Shown here piece by piece: positions 42,032 to 54,284 of a DNA stretch of 64,000 nucleotides (within the stretch, counting starts at the first letter, position 1; each line of letters begins with the position of its first letter). A model generated the notes under the pieces. That model made no database searches. It saw only the letters and a program-made list of their open reading frames with translations, and was not told the origin of the DNA. The position numbers were made by a program, and so were the translations under genes. This DNA is from Prorocentrum cordatum (Eukaryota; Sar; Dinophyceae; Prorocentrales; Prorocentraceae), in contig CAUYUJ010019882.1 in the NCBI GenBank assembly GCA_963575745.1, positions 596,001 to 660,000 on the forward strand, given 5' to 3'.

Positions 42032-43436
42032 TGAAGCTTGCCAGCGGCGTTACTTTACGATGGGCGGCTAGCGTCGGGGGATGGCCACTTGTGAAATATC
42101 ATGACTGTCAGCTCCGCCCATAGCGTCGCATTGGTGATGGCGCGCGCAAGCAACTCTCCGCCACCCCCACCGCCCCGCCACTTCTCCGCCGCCCCCCCGC
42201 CGCGCACCACTTCTCCCTCCACCCGACCCGCGCCGCCCGCGCAGAGAACGACGGCGCTGTGCCCGCGACCGCGTCGCCCGCGGCCAGCCATTCTCTCCTG
42301 CCGCGCGCGCGTGACGACCCTGCGCGCGCGCGAAAGCGGCCCCCCCAAGACTCCAGGACTCGTCGTCGGAGACCCGCGCAACATCGGCGAAGTAACGGCC
42401 CCAGTCGCAATCGTCGTCGGAGTCGTCGGAATGGCGCTGCATCTCGTCGTCCGACGGGCGCGCCAGAAAGCACCTCGCTGTTCTCGGCGCTGCTGCCTTC
42501 GTCGCTTTCCGAAGCGAACAACGGTTCCGCGTCCAGACTCGCGTCCTTGTTGGGGCTCCCGTCGTCCTCGTGAAAGCTCCCGTCGTCCGCGGCGAAGCAA
42601 TCGTCGACGCCGTCGCCGTCGCCGTCCTCGTCCCGGTCGAAGCCATGCCCGCGCCCGTCACGCAAACCGATTGCCCTAGGGCAACCATTCCAAATGAGAC
42701 CAGGAGTGAGCAGGGTGAAAAAAGATGCGGTGCATCTGCGATACATCGAAACTTGGCAAAACAATGAGTGACTACAACATGTCTTATAGTCGCGCGAATT
42801 ACCCGTCGGCGCTTGCCCAGAGTAGTTGTTGTTTGTCATTCGAGACGATTGCACATGGCTCCACCAGGGCAAGACATGTGCGTGATTACACTATGTGTTG
42901 CAACGACCCAGGATCAGCGCATTGTTTTGCTCATCGCCTTCGTTCGTTATTATGTTTGATGCTGTATTTATTTCCTCGGCTCTGCTCTTCTCGCCTCGGC
43001 TACTCTCTTATCTTGAGCAGGGACCGACCGTCCCGGCGTTCCTATAATCCTACCACGAAATATTCTTAGAACCCCAAAGGTTCGAAAAACAAAAGCAATG
43101 TCCTTAGAACATAAGGCCGATGTGTTGAAACAAGACAATATCCGCCAGAAATGTTCTAATAACATTTCGTGGAAACCACAAAATGTTCTTAGAACACTGC
43201 TTGATTATCGTCTCTTCTGATGGGTTTCCCAACGCAACTCTCCCGTGGGGGACCTGCGCGCAGCAATGCTGACATCCAACCCGCTCGAAGGATGGAGCTG
43301 GCGCTTCGGTTTGCTTCTGCTGGCTGCGCTTGCTTGCACCGGGGCTCTCCTGCCTGAGGTGCCTCGCTTCGGGCTCGCCTCTTGGGGGCCCTGCGTGCGC
43401 GAAGCGCCTGTGGCGACTACTGAAGACGATTTTGGA
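42032..43436. other. No gene that can be supported
   Basis: 42110-42680 is GC-rich with long overlapping Arg/Pro/Ala frames. 42720-43210 is less GC-rich, with TTCTTAGAACA-like repeats (about 43064-43198). No consistent coding path found. Confidence 0.4.
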
Positions 43437-43775
43437 TAAACTCGGCCAAGCGAAACTCGGCCGACCGAACTCGGCCCGGTAAGCTCGGCCCGATAAGCTC
43501 GGCCGGACAAACTCGGCTCGGGACAGACAAAACCCAGGCGGAGAAACTCGGCCAGGGAAAAACCGGGCCTCGGCGGGCGCCCCGGTTGCAGCGGGAGTTC
43601 GCTCTGAACTCGGTCGGGCGAGATCGCACCGAAGAAACTCGGCTAGAAAACTCGGGCGGAGAAGCTCGACCAGAGCAACTCGGCGCACGCTGAACTCGGC
43701 CAGGCGAGACTCGGCCATGGGCCGAGTTTAGAGTGGCCGAGTTCGGCTGTGCCGAGTTCGGCTAGCCGAGTTTCG
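43437..43775. repeat. ACTCGGCC(G/A) minisatellite
   Basis: About 18 imperfect units of 14-18 bp built on AACTCGGCCGG or its complement CCGAGTTTCG. The strand of the motif flips near 43715-43730 (GGCCATGGGCCGAGTTTAGAGTGGCC), making the array partly palindromic. Confidence 0.75.
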
Positions 43776-44224
43776 CTTCGCCGAATCTTTCCCTTGTCTT
43801 ACGCGACCCCTCCCTGGGGCCCTTAAGTGGGGCCCCTTATGGGACCAACAACGCAGGATGGTTAAGAAAAAGGAAAATGGAGAAGGGAGGGGGTGGATGA
43901 GGAGGAGGAGAACCAGTGTAAACCTCCGACTCATTAGCGATGTTGCGATAAACCCTCCCTCATCATTCCCTCGTCATAGGTTTCTACAGCGATTTTTCGT
44001 CACTGAGGGAAGTGACCCGTTGGAAGGCAACAATTTCAAAATCCAGAACTGTGCCAAAACACTACTCCTGGGACTTCAACCATGTGTTACTGCTGCGTCC
44101 TGACGATCCTGAACCGTGCCAGAGCACCATTCCTGGGACTTCAACACCGCGAATCAACGCGAACTGTTGCGCCCTGACAGTCCTACTTCGTGTCAAAGTA
44201 CCATTTCTTGGAGGTCAACCATCA

Positions 44225-44680
44225 CCTTAAAGCTATTGTGAACTCGCAAAACGAATGTGTGCGGCACCAAGGCGAGAACCGCATTTTGAAAACGGCCCGC
44301 TCTCCATCCGTGAAAGTAATGCTAACTTGTAAGGCACATGCACGCGGCGCTAATGCGAGAACCACATGCTGAAAACCGCCCGCCCTTCATCCGTGACCGG
44401 TGAAATGAAAACAAATGTGCGCGGTGCTCACACGAGAACCGCACTTTGAGAAAGAACCGCCCTCCATCCGTGAAACTCATGCAAACTCTTAAAATTAATG
44501 GGCGCGGTGCTAAGGAGAGAACCATACGTCTTTTGAATACGGCCCGCCCTCCATCCGTGAAGCTCATGCAAACTTTCAAAACGAATCTGCGTGGAGCGAT
44601 AGCGAGAACCACATTTTGAAAATCGCCCGCCCTTCATCCGTGAAACCCTTGCAAATGCTGAACTTCAGGATTATAGATGG
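44225..44680 (-). repeat. R90 array, third site, opposite orientation (about five units)
   Basis: Units read GGCGCGGTGCTAAGGAGAGA then ACC… and CCGCCCTCCATCCGTGAAAC then TCATGCAAAC. This is the complement of the unit at 27.1 kb, with the same period of about 90 bp, and is the most regular of the four arrays. Confidence 0.75.
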
Positions 44681-44759
44681 TGGGTCAAATTCAAATGAAA
44701 CGCCTGGCCCACCCTACCAGCACGTCTCGGGTTCGACAGGGAGGAGCTTTCTATAAGGA

Positions 44760-45000
44760 AAACGATTGTAGGAGGAGGAGGAGGAGTGAAGAGGCGAGAA
44801 GGGATGAGAGAGGGAGGAGGAGGGAGGAAAGGAGGAGAGAGGGAGGAGAGAGGGAAGCGGGGTGGAAAGGGGAGGATGGACGGCAGAGACCGAACATGGA
44901 GGGAGGAAGGGAAGCAGGAGGAAGGGAAAGCGGTGACGGGATGGAGGGAGGAGGAGGACGGGAAACAGCGAAGGGAGGGATGTGGGTGAGGAGTAGAGGA
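44760..45000. repeat. GGA/GAGG purine-rich tract
   Basis: Dense G/A with GGAGG repeats on the plus strand; non-coding. 45001-45560 after it has no gene I can support. Confidence 0.7.
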
Positions 45001-45569
45001 AGAGAAAACTGCACAAGCATAAACTGTTGGAGGTCCGCGCGAATTTGCGCGACTTTCTTGTGATCTGCGCTGAACACCCCTCCCTGGAGCGCGCCAGGGG
45101 CGGCGCCAGAAGCGCGGCCAAAAAGTTCTAGCGCAGATCCAGGAACTCCGCGAGGAGCTCCGGAAGTTTATGTTTATGCCGTTGTTTTCTTCTTCGGAAT
45201 AAGGGGGAGACATAAGACTCGGGTTAGGGAGACTCGGGTTGGCCTGACAGGGCCGTCAGGAAACTGACGCGAGCCAAGCTGAAATTTGACGAGAGCTCCC
45301 GTTGCAGACATCCCACGAAAACTGGACCGTCAAACTCCAGGGCGGGCTCGTCAAAAAGCGCAGGCGAACCCGAGTTCCGGCGCACTCAAGTCTTACGTTT
45401 CCCCGAAAGGGAGGGGAGAAGCGAAAAGCGGCCCACCAGCCGTTGGGCCGCCGATTCCGCCGGGGCGCTCTGCTGGACTCTCGGCACCGCTCGCGGGTGC
45501 CGGAGGGCGAGGACGGCCGGCAGCCGTCCGCGCTCCTGGCAGTCCCCTGGCCCATCCGCCCATTATTTT

Positions 45570-45905
45570 TTTTTTGTCCCCTCCGCCCCTCCCCTCCTCC
45601 CCTCCTTCCCCATCCCCTCGCATCCCCCCCCCCCGCCCCTCCCTTCCTCCCCTACGCCCCTCCCCTCCTCCACAACAGCCCTCCCCTTTCCCCGCTCTTC
45701 ACCCTTTTCCTTCCCACGTTATCCCTCCCTCCCTCCATATTTCCTCCTCGTTCCCCCTCCTCGTTCCTCGTTCCTCGTTCCTCGTTCCTCGTTCCTCGTT
45801 CCTCGTTCCTCGTTCCTCCTCCTCCTCCTCCTCCTCCTCTGTCTCCTCCTCCTCCTCTGCCTCCTCTTCCTCCTCCTTCTCCTCCTCCTCTTCCTCCTGC
45901 ATCGT
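45570..45905. repeat. Pyrimidine tract with (TTCCTCG)n
   Basis: C/T-rich from 45570. It contains about nine perfect tandem TTCCTCG heptamers at 45755-45815, then CTC triplets to 45900. Confidence 0.85.
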
Positions 45906-46569
45906 GTTCTGAACGATAGCTCCTCCCTGTCGTAAACGCAGACGTGCTGGTAGGGCGGGCTGGGCGTTTCGCTCGAGACTTCCTCACCATCAACATCGTG
46001 AAGCTGGAAATTCGCAGCAATTTCACGGACGGAAAAGGGGGTATTTTCAGAATGGGATTATCGCGTTGGCGCTGTGCGCCCTTGTCTAAAGGCCTGCAAC
46101 AAATAACCCGGGGACGTACCCAACCCTTTTTAAGCATGTGGCGGATATACATCGGATCGCTCAATACAAAACCAATCCTTGAATGATCCGCAATGCCCTT
46201 GAACGCTTCGCCAAAGAACGTCGGGCCAAAGTCAGCGTTTCACATATGCGGCGTTACTCTGAAGAATCCGGTCGTTCGCAGGAGAGCAACCACGAGGGGA
46301 CGTGGAAACATGTGGAGGAGGGACGATTGGAGACATAATTCGTGGGAGTGTGTTCGCATTGCAGGACAGCGCTCTGCAAGGGTGCCCAACAATCTAAGGA
46401 CGCAAGGGTGCCCTTGGGAAGGTTATCCGTCCTTACCCGTCCACGGGGCGACTATAAGCAAGGCTGGGATCACACCTACCTGTGCCTCATGTGTTCAGCC
46501 CTGTGCCTGACTGCCGCCAGGTTTTATACCTGGCCGCCTATGCCTCATGGGACTGGTTGTGACAGTTTC

Positions 46570-47550
46570 ACGGATCGCACCCCCCGAGGGACGGCGAGGT
46601 CTCGTGGGGATCTGCGTAGGACGTACCTCCGCTGGGCCTCCCAGGAGCCCTCGAAAGTGGCGACAATTTCGCAGATCGCAGCCCCCCAGGGGACGGCGAG
46701 GGCTCGTGGTGATCCGCCTAAGACATCACTCCGCTGGCCCCCCCCAGAAGCCCACGAAAGTGGCGACTGCTTCGCAGATCGCAGCCACCCAAAAGGAACG
46801 GCGAGGTCTCGTGGTGATCCGCGTGAGACATCACTCCGCTGGCCTTGCCAGAACCCCGCGAAAGTGGCGACTGTTTCGCGGATCGCAGTCCCCCCTCCCC
46901 GGGGGCGGCGAGGTCTCGTGGTGATCCACGTACCACGTCACTCCGCTGGGCCTCCCAGGAGCCCACGGACAAGGCGACATATTCGCAGATCGCAAACACC
47001 CAAGGGACGGCGAGGTCTCGCTGTGATCCGCGTAAGACGTTACTCCGCTGGCCCTCCAAAAGCCCACGACAGTGGTGACAATTTCGCAGATCAGCCCCCC
47101 AAGGGACGGCGAGGTCTCGTGGGGATCCGCGTCAGACATCACTCAGCTGGCCCTCCCAGACCCCACGACAATGGCGACAGGTTCGCAAATCGCAGCCCCC
47201 CAGCGGGGCGGCGGGGTCTCGCAGTGATCTGCGTAGGACGTACCTCCGCTGGGCCTCCCACGTGCCCACGAACGTGGCGACAGTTTCGCAGATCGCAATC
47301 CCCAAGGGACGGCGAGGTCTTGTGGTGATCTGCCTCAGACGTACCTCCGCTGGGCCCCCCAGGAGCCCACGAAAGTGGCGACAGATTCGCAGATCGCAGC
47401 CCCCCAAAAAACGGCGACGTCTCGTTGCGATCTGCGTAGGACGTACCTCCGCTGGGCCTCCCAGAAGCCCACGAAAGTGGCGACAGATTCGCAGATCGCA
47501 GCCCCCCAGGGGACGGCGAGGTCTCGTGGTTATCTGCGTAAGACGTACCT
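46570..47550 (+). repeat. Tandem array of about 100-bp units (about ten copies)
   Basis: Each unit contains TTTCGCAGATCGCAGCCCCC, GGGACGGCGAGGTCTCGTGG, TGATCCGCGTAAGACATCAC and TCCGCTGGGCCTCCCAG then AGCCCACGAAAGTGGCGAC. Starts fall near 46573, 46671, 46770, 46886, 46983, 47086, 47183, 47286, 47387 and 47493. Because spacing varies, frames drift, so the 328-codon ORF across it is unlikely to be a real gene. 45906-46569 before the array holds no supported gene. Confidence 0.8.
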
Positions 47551-47941
47551 TTGATATCTTCCACTGCCGGCGCTTTTGCATGGAACTGGGCGGCATCCGC
47601 GGCGAAGTACTTGGCCGTGCAGGGCAGCCCATGGACGGCCAGCGATCGGAGACAGCGAGCGCGGCCGCAGCGCTGACCATGCCCCGTCGCAGCTGGTCGG
47701 CGGGCGGAAGGGGGTCCGGGAGCTCGCTGCTCGAGAACGCCCCCCCGCCGTCGCGGCCCCCGTCGCCCTGCTCCGCAGTGTTGTGCGACGAGGAACTCGG
47801 GGCGCCAATATGGAACGTCGTCATTGTCCAGTCGTGCGGGGGTGAAAACCTCCCCCGTCCCCCAATCTCCATGTGCTCCTCGCACCAGTACTCGACTTCA
47901 CGCGTGTCGGGGCGGAGGCGATGGGCCAGCTCGTCTGGCTT

Positions 47942-49076
47942 TCACATCTCGGCGGCGGCGCTGATCTTGTCGCCGACGCGCGCTAAGAAGGCGCGCGTTA
48001 GCTCGTGCTTGTTAGCGGGGCGGTCGGACCTGCACCATCCGTCCAAGGCAGCGCTCGCCATCATATTGACGGCGTCGTCGGTGGCCCCGTCCAGGTGCCT
48101 GCGAAGGTAGCAGTCGCCGCACTCGCCAGCGGCATGGCATTCTAAGTCGACAGCGTGGCGAGCTGGCCCGCGGGGAATACCAGTGGCCTGGCTTGAGAGA
48201 CCGAGGTGATTCTCCGTCGCGATGCCGTGTGCAGTCATTACCCCATTGCTCACGTATGTGGCGGTTTTCTCATGGTCGCTGCTCTCGGGACTAAACGTGG
48301 CCTCGTAAAACTCAGAGCATGGCATGGCCAGGCGGCCTGTCGGAATCTTTTCCAGACAACTGACTTCGGCCCTCCGCCCAAGGACTCTTTCCAAGAAGTG
48401 CATCCTGGTACAGATGATCTCCTCGCGGCCCTCCTCCAAAAATCAACATGGCCCTCTTTTGCAGCGCGGAGGTCAGGCCCGGGATGGCAGGGAGGTCCGC
48501 GCCAGGGCCCTCGGCAATGTTGCTTGCGAAATGATCCATCTGGGTCGTGTCCGACCTGGTTGTGGCGGCGCGCATTGTGGGAAGTGCCAAAGGCACACTG
48601 CGGCCCCATGCCAAAAGCCATTGACGTACACAAGTTTGTCCATGTTGAGGACGCGCAGTGCGCGACCGTGGCGCCTGGCTATTCGATCGAACCCCCTCGG
48701 GGCATGTCGCCCGATGATTTTAACATTGGAGCCCATGCCCACCAGGAGGCTGAACCAACCCAAGATCTGCGCAGTGAGCTTCCCGGCTGCGCATTTGCAA
48801 TGCCCTCCTGTCTGCGCGCCAAGGCTGATGGCATCCGAGCCCTGCTGCCTGCGGAGCCTCCGTTGGTTTGGCGCCAAAAACTCTTGGCTGGGGCGCGCAT
48901 TGGAGTGGCCCCAGTTGGCATGACATGCCTGCATCTCCTGAGGCGCGACGGGGTCGCGCTCCAGAGTTCAATTGTCGGCGTGCTGGTCGTGGCCGCATGG
49001 TAGGGGCAAACCGTCCCTGAGGCCCGCAGTAGGCAGAATCGCGTCTTCCAGCGCGAGGGGAGTCGCGCGCTCGCAC
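47942..49076 (-). pseudogene. Decayed unknown coding sequence
   Basis: Minus-strand path in three frames: LTAQILGWFSLLVGMGSNVK and VLNMDKLVYVNGFWHGAAVC (about 48790-48590); MDHFASNIAEGPGADLPAIP then MLIFGGGPRGDHLYQDALLG (about 48540-48385); then FYEATFSPES, YVSNGVMTAHGIATENHLGL and CHAAGECGDCYLRRHLDGAT to the stop at 47942. Reads like the C-terminal part of a real protein with two indels. It may belong to the same retroelement or gene as the fragments at 51.2-55.4 kb; no motif settles it. Confidence 0.4.
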
Positions 49077-51226
49077 ATCGCGCGCTCGAGTGCTACCTCA
49101 TCTCGACTGCGGGCGCTCGCGGGCGAGTCCGCCCTGCTATGACGGCTCGTGATCGAGCTTGGGCGACGGTGATGTCGCGCTCCCGCTGCTTGGTGCTGTT
49201 GTTGCTACTCGAGCCGATCCAGCAATGGATTGTTGACCAGATCCGGGGGTCTGGGAAGGGCCCTCGCATCTTGTAGTAATTACGCGGGCGTTGGAGCCCC
49301 TTCCGGGGATGATGTAGGCACCTGCTGCGCTGGCGTGGCCGCCCTCGGCACGCTGCCTGCACTTGCGGCCGAGCTCGTCGTCGGGACCCGGGCGATCCCC
49401 GCGTCGAGCGCGCGCCGCATCTCCCTGATCTCCTGGACGCGGTGCAATGCATGGCCCGAGGAGTCATCCTGCTCGCGATGGCCAGCGTATGGATGCTTGG
49501 CGACAATGATGCTGGGGCCCCTGCTGATGGCGCATGGAGTCTCAATGGATGCGTCATTCGCGCCGCTTCTTTCAGCGTGAAATGAAATGGGCGCCCGCGC
49601 TGCAATCGCCATAAACAATCACGCGCGGCGAATGATTCCAGGCATGCCGCGCACTGCGCAAAGACAATCTCGGATATGAGCGGTGCCTCTGCTGTTGGAC
49701 GTGTCCGCCCCTGACAATGGAATGTCGTCTCGGTGGTCTCGCAGGCCTGGAGCGGCGGTCCACGGTCGGACCTCGGTGCCGGCGCGTTTCCGCGCTGGGC
49801 GTGAGCAACAAGGCGCTGCATGCGCCTCGTAGTGCGTTGGCGCCGCGTCCGCCGAAGGTCCTCTGCGGCCCGCGCGGTCGCCTGCGTCGCGCGTGACATG
49901 TCTCTGAGGCGCGGCGGCAATGCTCCCGTTGGACCTGGCGCCATCCTTGCGTTCGGCTGCAACGCCGTATCCAAGTCCGTCGGCGGGGGCTGATACAGTG
50001 GGAGCGCGCATCAAGAAACCATGTACTTTTCGTCAGGGTATCTTGCTTGGGTTTCTTCGCTCCGCGAGCTGCGCGGTCACTTCCCGTAGCCGTGGCCGAA
50101 GCTGCTGCGTTCAGGGTGCTCCAGGGGCTTTCCCTCAAGTGCACCTCGCGCACGGTTTTCAGGGTTGGGTTTCTTGCGGGGGTTTCTTGCGGCCGCGCCC
50201 GCGCTGCGCCGCGTGCAAATTCGAACCCTGGTCTGCCACGCGTACTGACTGGACTCATGCGCCTGGTGAAACGGTTTGTGACTAGGTTGTTCCACACTTG
50301 CTGCGCCCATCATCTCACTGTAATGCTCGGTGAAGACAAGGCAGTCCATGGGCGCAACTGCCCGCGACTATATCGGAAGTCATGCGGATGAGCCGCACAT
50401 GCCGGCAGAAACGGCGCGCGGTCCGGGTCGTCGGCGGACGGGCCGGCGTCTGGGCGCCGCTCCCAGGAAGGGCGCCAACCGAGGCGGTCTGTCACATCGA
50501 AACCCTGCACGCGCATCCCAGCTAGTGCAACTTAATGTTGTCGCTGTCTGAAACGCTGCTGCTCCTTAACTGAATGCCTGGCCGAGCGGCGGTTGCATGG
50601 GCGCTGCCGCGGGTGTCCTCGCCGCGACGCCAGCGGCCTGGCTCGGCGGCCGCGGCGCGCCGGACGGCGCAGTCGCCCTTGGCGCGGCCGCCGAGTCCGA
50701 TTGTCGGCGTAGCGTCGCAAGCCGCTGCCTGAAATCGTCGCCCCCCATGCCCAGCAGTAGTGGCGGCGCGCCGCGGGGCGCTGCTGAGCCAAAAACGGCC
50801 GCGCCCGAGCGGGCCGCGCCAAGCGACACTGGCGCGAAACGCGTAGATCCGGCCGAGGGCGGTGGACGCGGTGGCCCAACCCATGCAGGTGGCCCCGCTG
50901 TCGCCGACTCAGGCGGCGTCACGATAGCGTCGCGCGCCCCAGTCTGGGCGCCGGCCGCGACGGCCCACGGTTCGCGGCGAATGAATCGTTTGTCATGGCA
51001 TGGATGGTGGTCGAAGATTGTGCGATATATCAAAGGGGGTAGGATTGCCCGCGAGGAAGCGGGCCCCCCGATCTGATTGTCCCCCAGCGGGTGGCCCTGC
51101 AGCATTTGGCGATTATCCATTCGACGTCGGTGCGTCCACGGGTGCCCCCGCGTCTATCATATAGCACGCGTCAACCTCATGCCCAAGTCTCCTTCATCTC
51201 AGATGCGTTTGTTGCACACCCAAGTC
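49077..51226. other. Possible coding fragments only
   Basis: Short minus-strand protein-like pieces (IIVAKHPYAGHREQDDSSGH then ALHRVQEIREMRRALDAG, about 49500-49400; RGPFPDPRIWSTIHCWIG, about 49260) occur between Arg/Ala-rich frames. I cannot build a gene from them. Confidence 0.3.
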
Positions 51227-53540
51227 TCAACCGCATCGCGGTCCTTGCCTCAGGTAATACCCCAGTGCATCATTAACAAAGATCCAGCCATCAGACTGGT
51301 CCCATGTAGTTACGGCGTGTGCCTGAGATCTGCAACCCGATGGAGTCGTGGCGGCATGGCCACTGCCGACATGTTGTTGGCCACCATTCCGAGAGCATGA
51401 TATTCGCGTGCTTGTCTGGCTCCAACTTGGTCGATATCCCAGCCGCGCGCACGCATTCAACCAAACTGCCGAGTTCGTCGCAGAACCGCAAGGGTCAACG
51501 CTCACAAACAGAATTGCTAACCTGCTGCTTATGCACATGAGCAGCTGACCAGCAACTGCACGGCAAGGCAAGGCCTTGCGCGTCAGCTTCGGCGCCGGGG
51601 CGGCCCCCTGTAGATCGGACGAAGATTTCGCGCAGGATCGGCCAAACGCAGCGCGGGCTTCGCAGCGCGACAGAAGCAACGAGAGGGGCGAGGAAAGGAG
51701 GGGGAGAAGGGGACGGGGGGGAGCACATGCACAACGTGCGAAACATGCAAACATCGCGCCCGCAAAGAAGCCCCCCATAGCAACCGCGGTCTGCCGACGC
51801 TTCGTCTGGCATCCGCCCGGAGCCGCGGCGCCCGCATCAAGTTTCTCCATGAGCTGTTGATCGCAAGTGATCGGAAGCCAGTTGCGCGCATTGGCCCTCG
51901 CCGCCCTCCTCGAGTAGAGGAGGCGGAGGGGGCGCGGCCGCCCTGACTGGTGGCGCCGGCTTGGCCTTGGCCTGCGCCGCCAGGCCAGCGGCCTGGCCAG
52001 CGGCATTGGAACTCTCCTGTGGCGATTGGAGTCGCGCGAGTCCGCGCCTGCGAAGGGCGCGACGTCGGGGTCTTTGGCCGTCTGCGCCGAGCGCGCAAGC
52101 GCCTGGAACGCTGGGTCGGCAACGCGAAAGTCCTCGGTCGGATTCCGCCTGCCCTTTTTCTTCGCGCCCTTCAGCGCGTCCGCCACAGACTGGTTGAGTG
52201 GCGCCTCTGGCACCGCGCGCATGATGGGCGGCTCCTTGGACGACGCCTCCAGTGCGCGAGGGGAAGTTCCAAGTGCCATCAAAACAGCGTCGTAGTCGGC
52301 CCCCATGCCTTGTTCATCTCCTGATCACAGCTCGCCTCAGCCTCGGGCGGTCGCGAGCGAGGTCTGGAAGCGGGGGCGCTTGCCGAAGGAGGGCGTCCGC
52401 CCTTGCTCTTGCTCCAGCACCTCTCAACGCCTGCATCCCGCAGCCGTGAGGCCAAGCCGCTGCCGCGATGCATCTGCGCCGACTGCGATGCGCCAGACCG
52501 AACAGCTTCCGCCCGTTGCAGGACGGGCGCGGGGCCGCCCTGAAATGCGGCAGCCTTGCCCGCGATCCTGGGCCCAGATCTCCCGCGCAGGGGAAGTTTT
52601 TCCACTATCGGTCTCTGCCCTCCGAGGGGAAGTTCCTCAGGCCGAATGCTCTTGGCGCGCGGCCGCGAATGGTCGGGCGCCTCGGCGCCTGCGACCCGCT
52701 TCTCGCTCGCTCGTCCGCGCCCTTGTACGGTGGCGAAGATGGCGAGGATGACTCCGCCAAGTTCACTTGCTGATTTGGACTCAGCTCCTTCTTGGGCGGG
52801 CCACCCCTTCGGCCAGTGCCAGTGCCCGGCCATCAACGGGGTCAGTTCCGGCGCTGCCCGCGATCTGGCCTGTCGCGTCGAGCCAATTTTCCGATCGCCC
52901 CCCCGTCGAAGCTGGCGGTCGAGCTCGTCCAGCACCGCCGCCGCCATGGAGAGCACAGAAGTCACGTTGTTGATTCCTCAGAAGATGATCCTCAGATGCT
53001 AGACCCCAATCGTGCCCGATCGCCAAAATATGCTGTTCGGAGGGGGGCCCGCGCTGAGCCCGGCTGTCCGGCCTGCCACAGAAAGCGTCTCCGTGGTCGA
53101 GGCGCTGCTGCGTAGCGGACTGGTTTGGGCTCCGCGATGGGCGTTCGAGGGGCACCTTGGGCGGTGTTTCTGGCGCCTCGGGCAGCCGCGCTCGCGATAT
53201 GTTCCCACGTGCAAAGATCCCCCGCATCCTCGCGCGCGCATCTGCCTCGCGGTCGGATCAGCGGTCAGAGGTCTTCTGGATCTTGCCCGCGACGGGCCCC
53301 CTAAGGACGTTTTCCAAATGCTGCCAGCGTGGAAAAGACGCCCCGGACCAGCCCAGGCCCAAGTGCCAGCGCGCGCCACCCTCGCGCACCTCCACGCGGA
53401 GACCGCGATCGTCGCGAGAGAAGGCGGGGCCCTTGCCCTCGCGCGCGTAGCCTTTGCATTTGCCGGCGGCATGTCCTTTGCCGCGGCTGGAACTGCTGCC
53501 AGCGGCTAGGCCAGGCCCGATGGGGCCTGTCGGTTCCATA
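51227..53540 (-). pseudogene. Decayed coding remnants, possibly of a retroelement
   Basis: Minus-strand fragments in shifting frames: GHAAGKCKGYAREGKG (about 53480, like the second half of a CCHC zinc knuckle), MAAAVLDELDRQLRRGG (about 52945), GADYDAVLMALGTSPRALEA followed by VADALKGAKKKGRRNPTEDF and PAFQALARSAQTAKDPDVAP (about 52305-52045), then CDELGSLVECVRAAGISTKL and EPDKHANIMLSEW (about 51487-51380). They lie downstream, on the same strand, of the gag-like sequence at 54.3-55.4 kb, as expected if one element has decayed. I found no reverse transcriptase or integrase signature. Confidence 0.35.
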
Positions 53541-54284
53541 TCTCAAACGCAGCCATGCAAGTCTGGCCCCGCCCAAACAGCAGCTAAATCGTCAGCAGTA
53601 AGCCCGATGGTAGCGGGTGGCGGCCGAAGGGCGTGCCAGCTCATCTTCGGCGGCGCGCGTCGCGCCCGCCTCGGACACGCGGCCAGACTCGAACTCGACC
53701 TGATTATCGGAATTGGCGCGCACGCAGCGGAGCACAAGAGATCCGGGCCAGTCCTCGAACGGCGAAGGCTCCTCGAAATTTGAAGAAGCCCTCGCGCGGA
53801 TATCCCGCGCACCTCTCGACGGCCAGCGCAGCGTTGAGCCCGGCCATCAGACGAGATGCGGAACGGAATGCGCGCGGGAAGTCTAACTCTGCAAAAGCGA
53901 CGCACTCTAGATGATCATCATCGCACTGCTCTGATCCAAGAAGCGCGGAACCATCTCCCTGCCCTTGCCACTTCGCACGCTGTGCCTGGCAGTGGCCGTT
54001 GCTGCCGGAGCTATTGCGCGTTATTTCCTTGGCGCTCGCATCCGTGGTGTTCAGCTCGCGCCGCTAATATTTCCCCAGTGGCGCGCCTGAGACCTCGGCT
54101 TTCCCGCCGACGATCAGTTCGTCAGACATGTGATCAGCAAGACTAGCCATGAATGTGGTCATTTTCCGCCCGCGCAACCTGCGGGCGCCCCTGCCGCTCC
54201 AGCCGCGCCCCTTGCCCTTCCGATGGCTCGCCCGTCGCGCTGCGCGTCTAAACCTCCTGACTGGCCCTTTCGCGCGTTGCCTTC

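Noticed and set aside
44760-45919. Glu/Arg- and Ser/Pro-rich ORFs in purine and pyrimidine tracts (also at 10.9, 28.0, 29.4, 37.2, 58.0, 63.4 kb)
   Set aside because: Simple-sequence artefacts with mirror-image ORFs on both strands.
46342-47328. 328-codon ORF over the 100-bp array
   Set aside because: Unit length varies, so the repeat is read in different frames along the ORF; no codon-level conservation.
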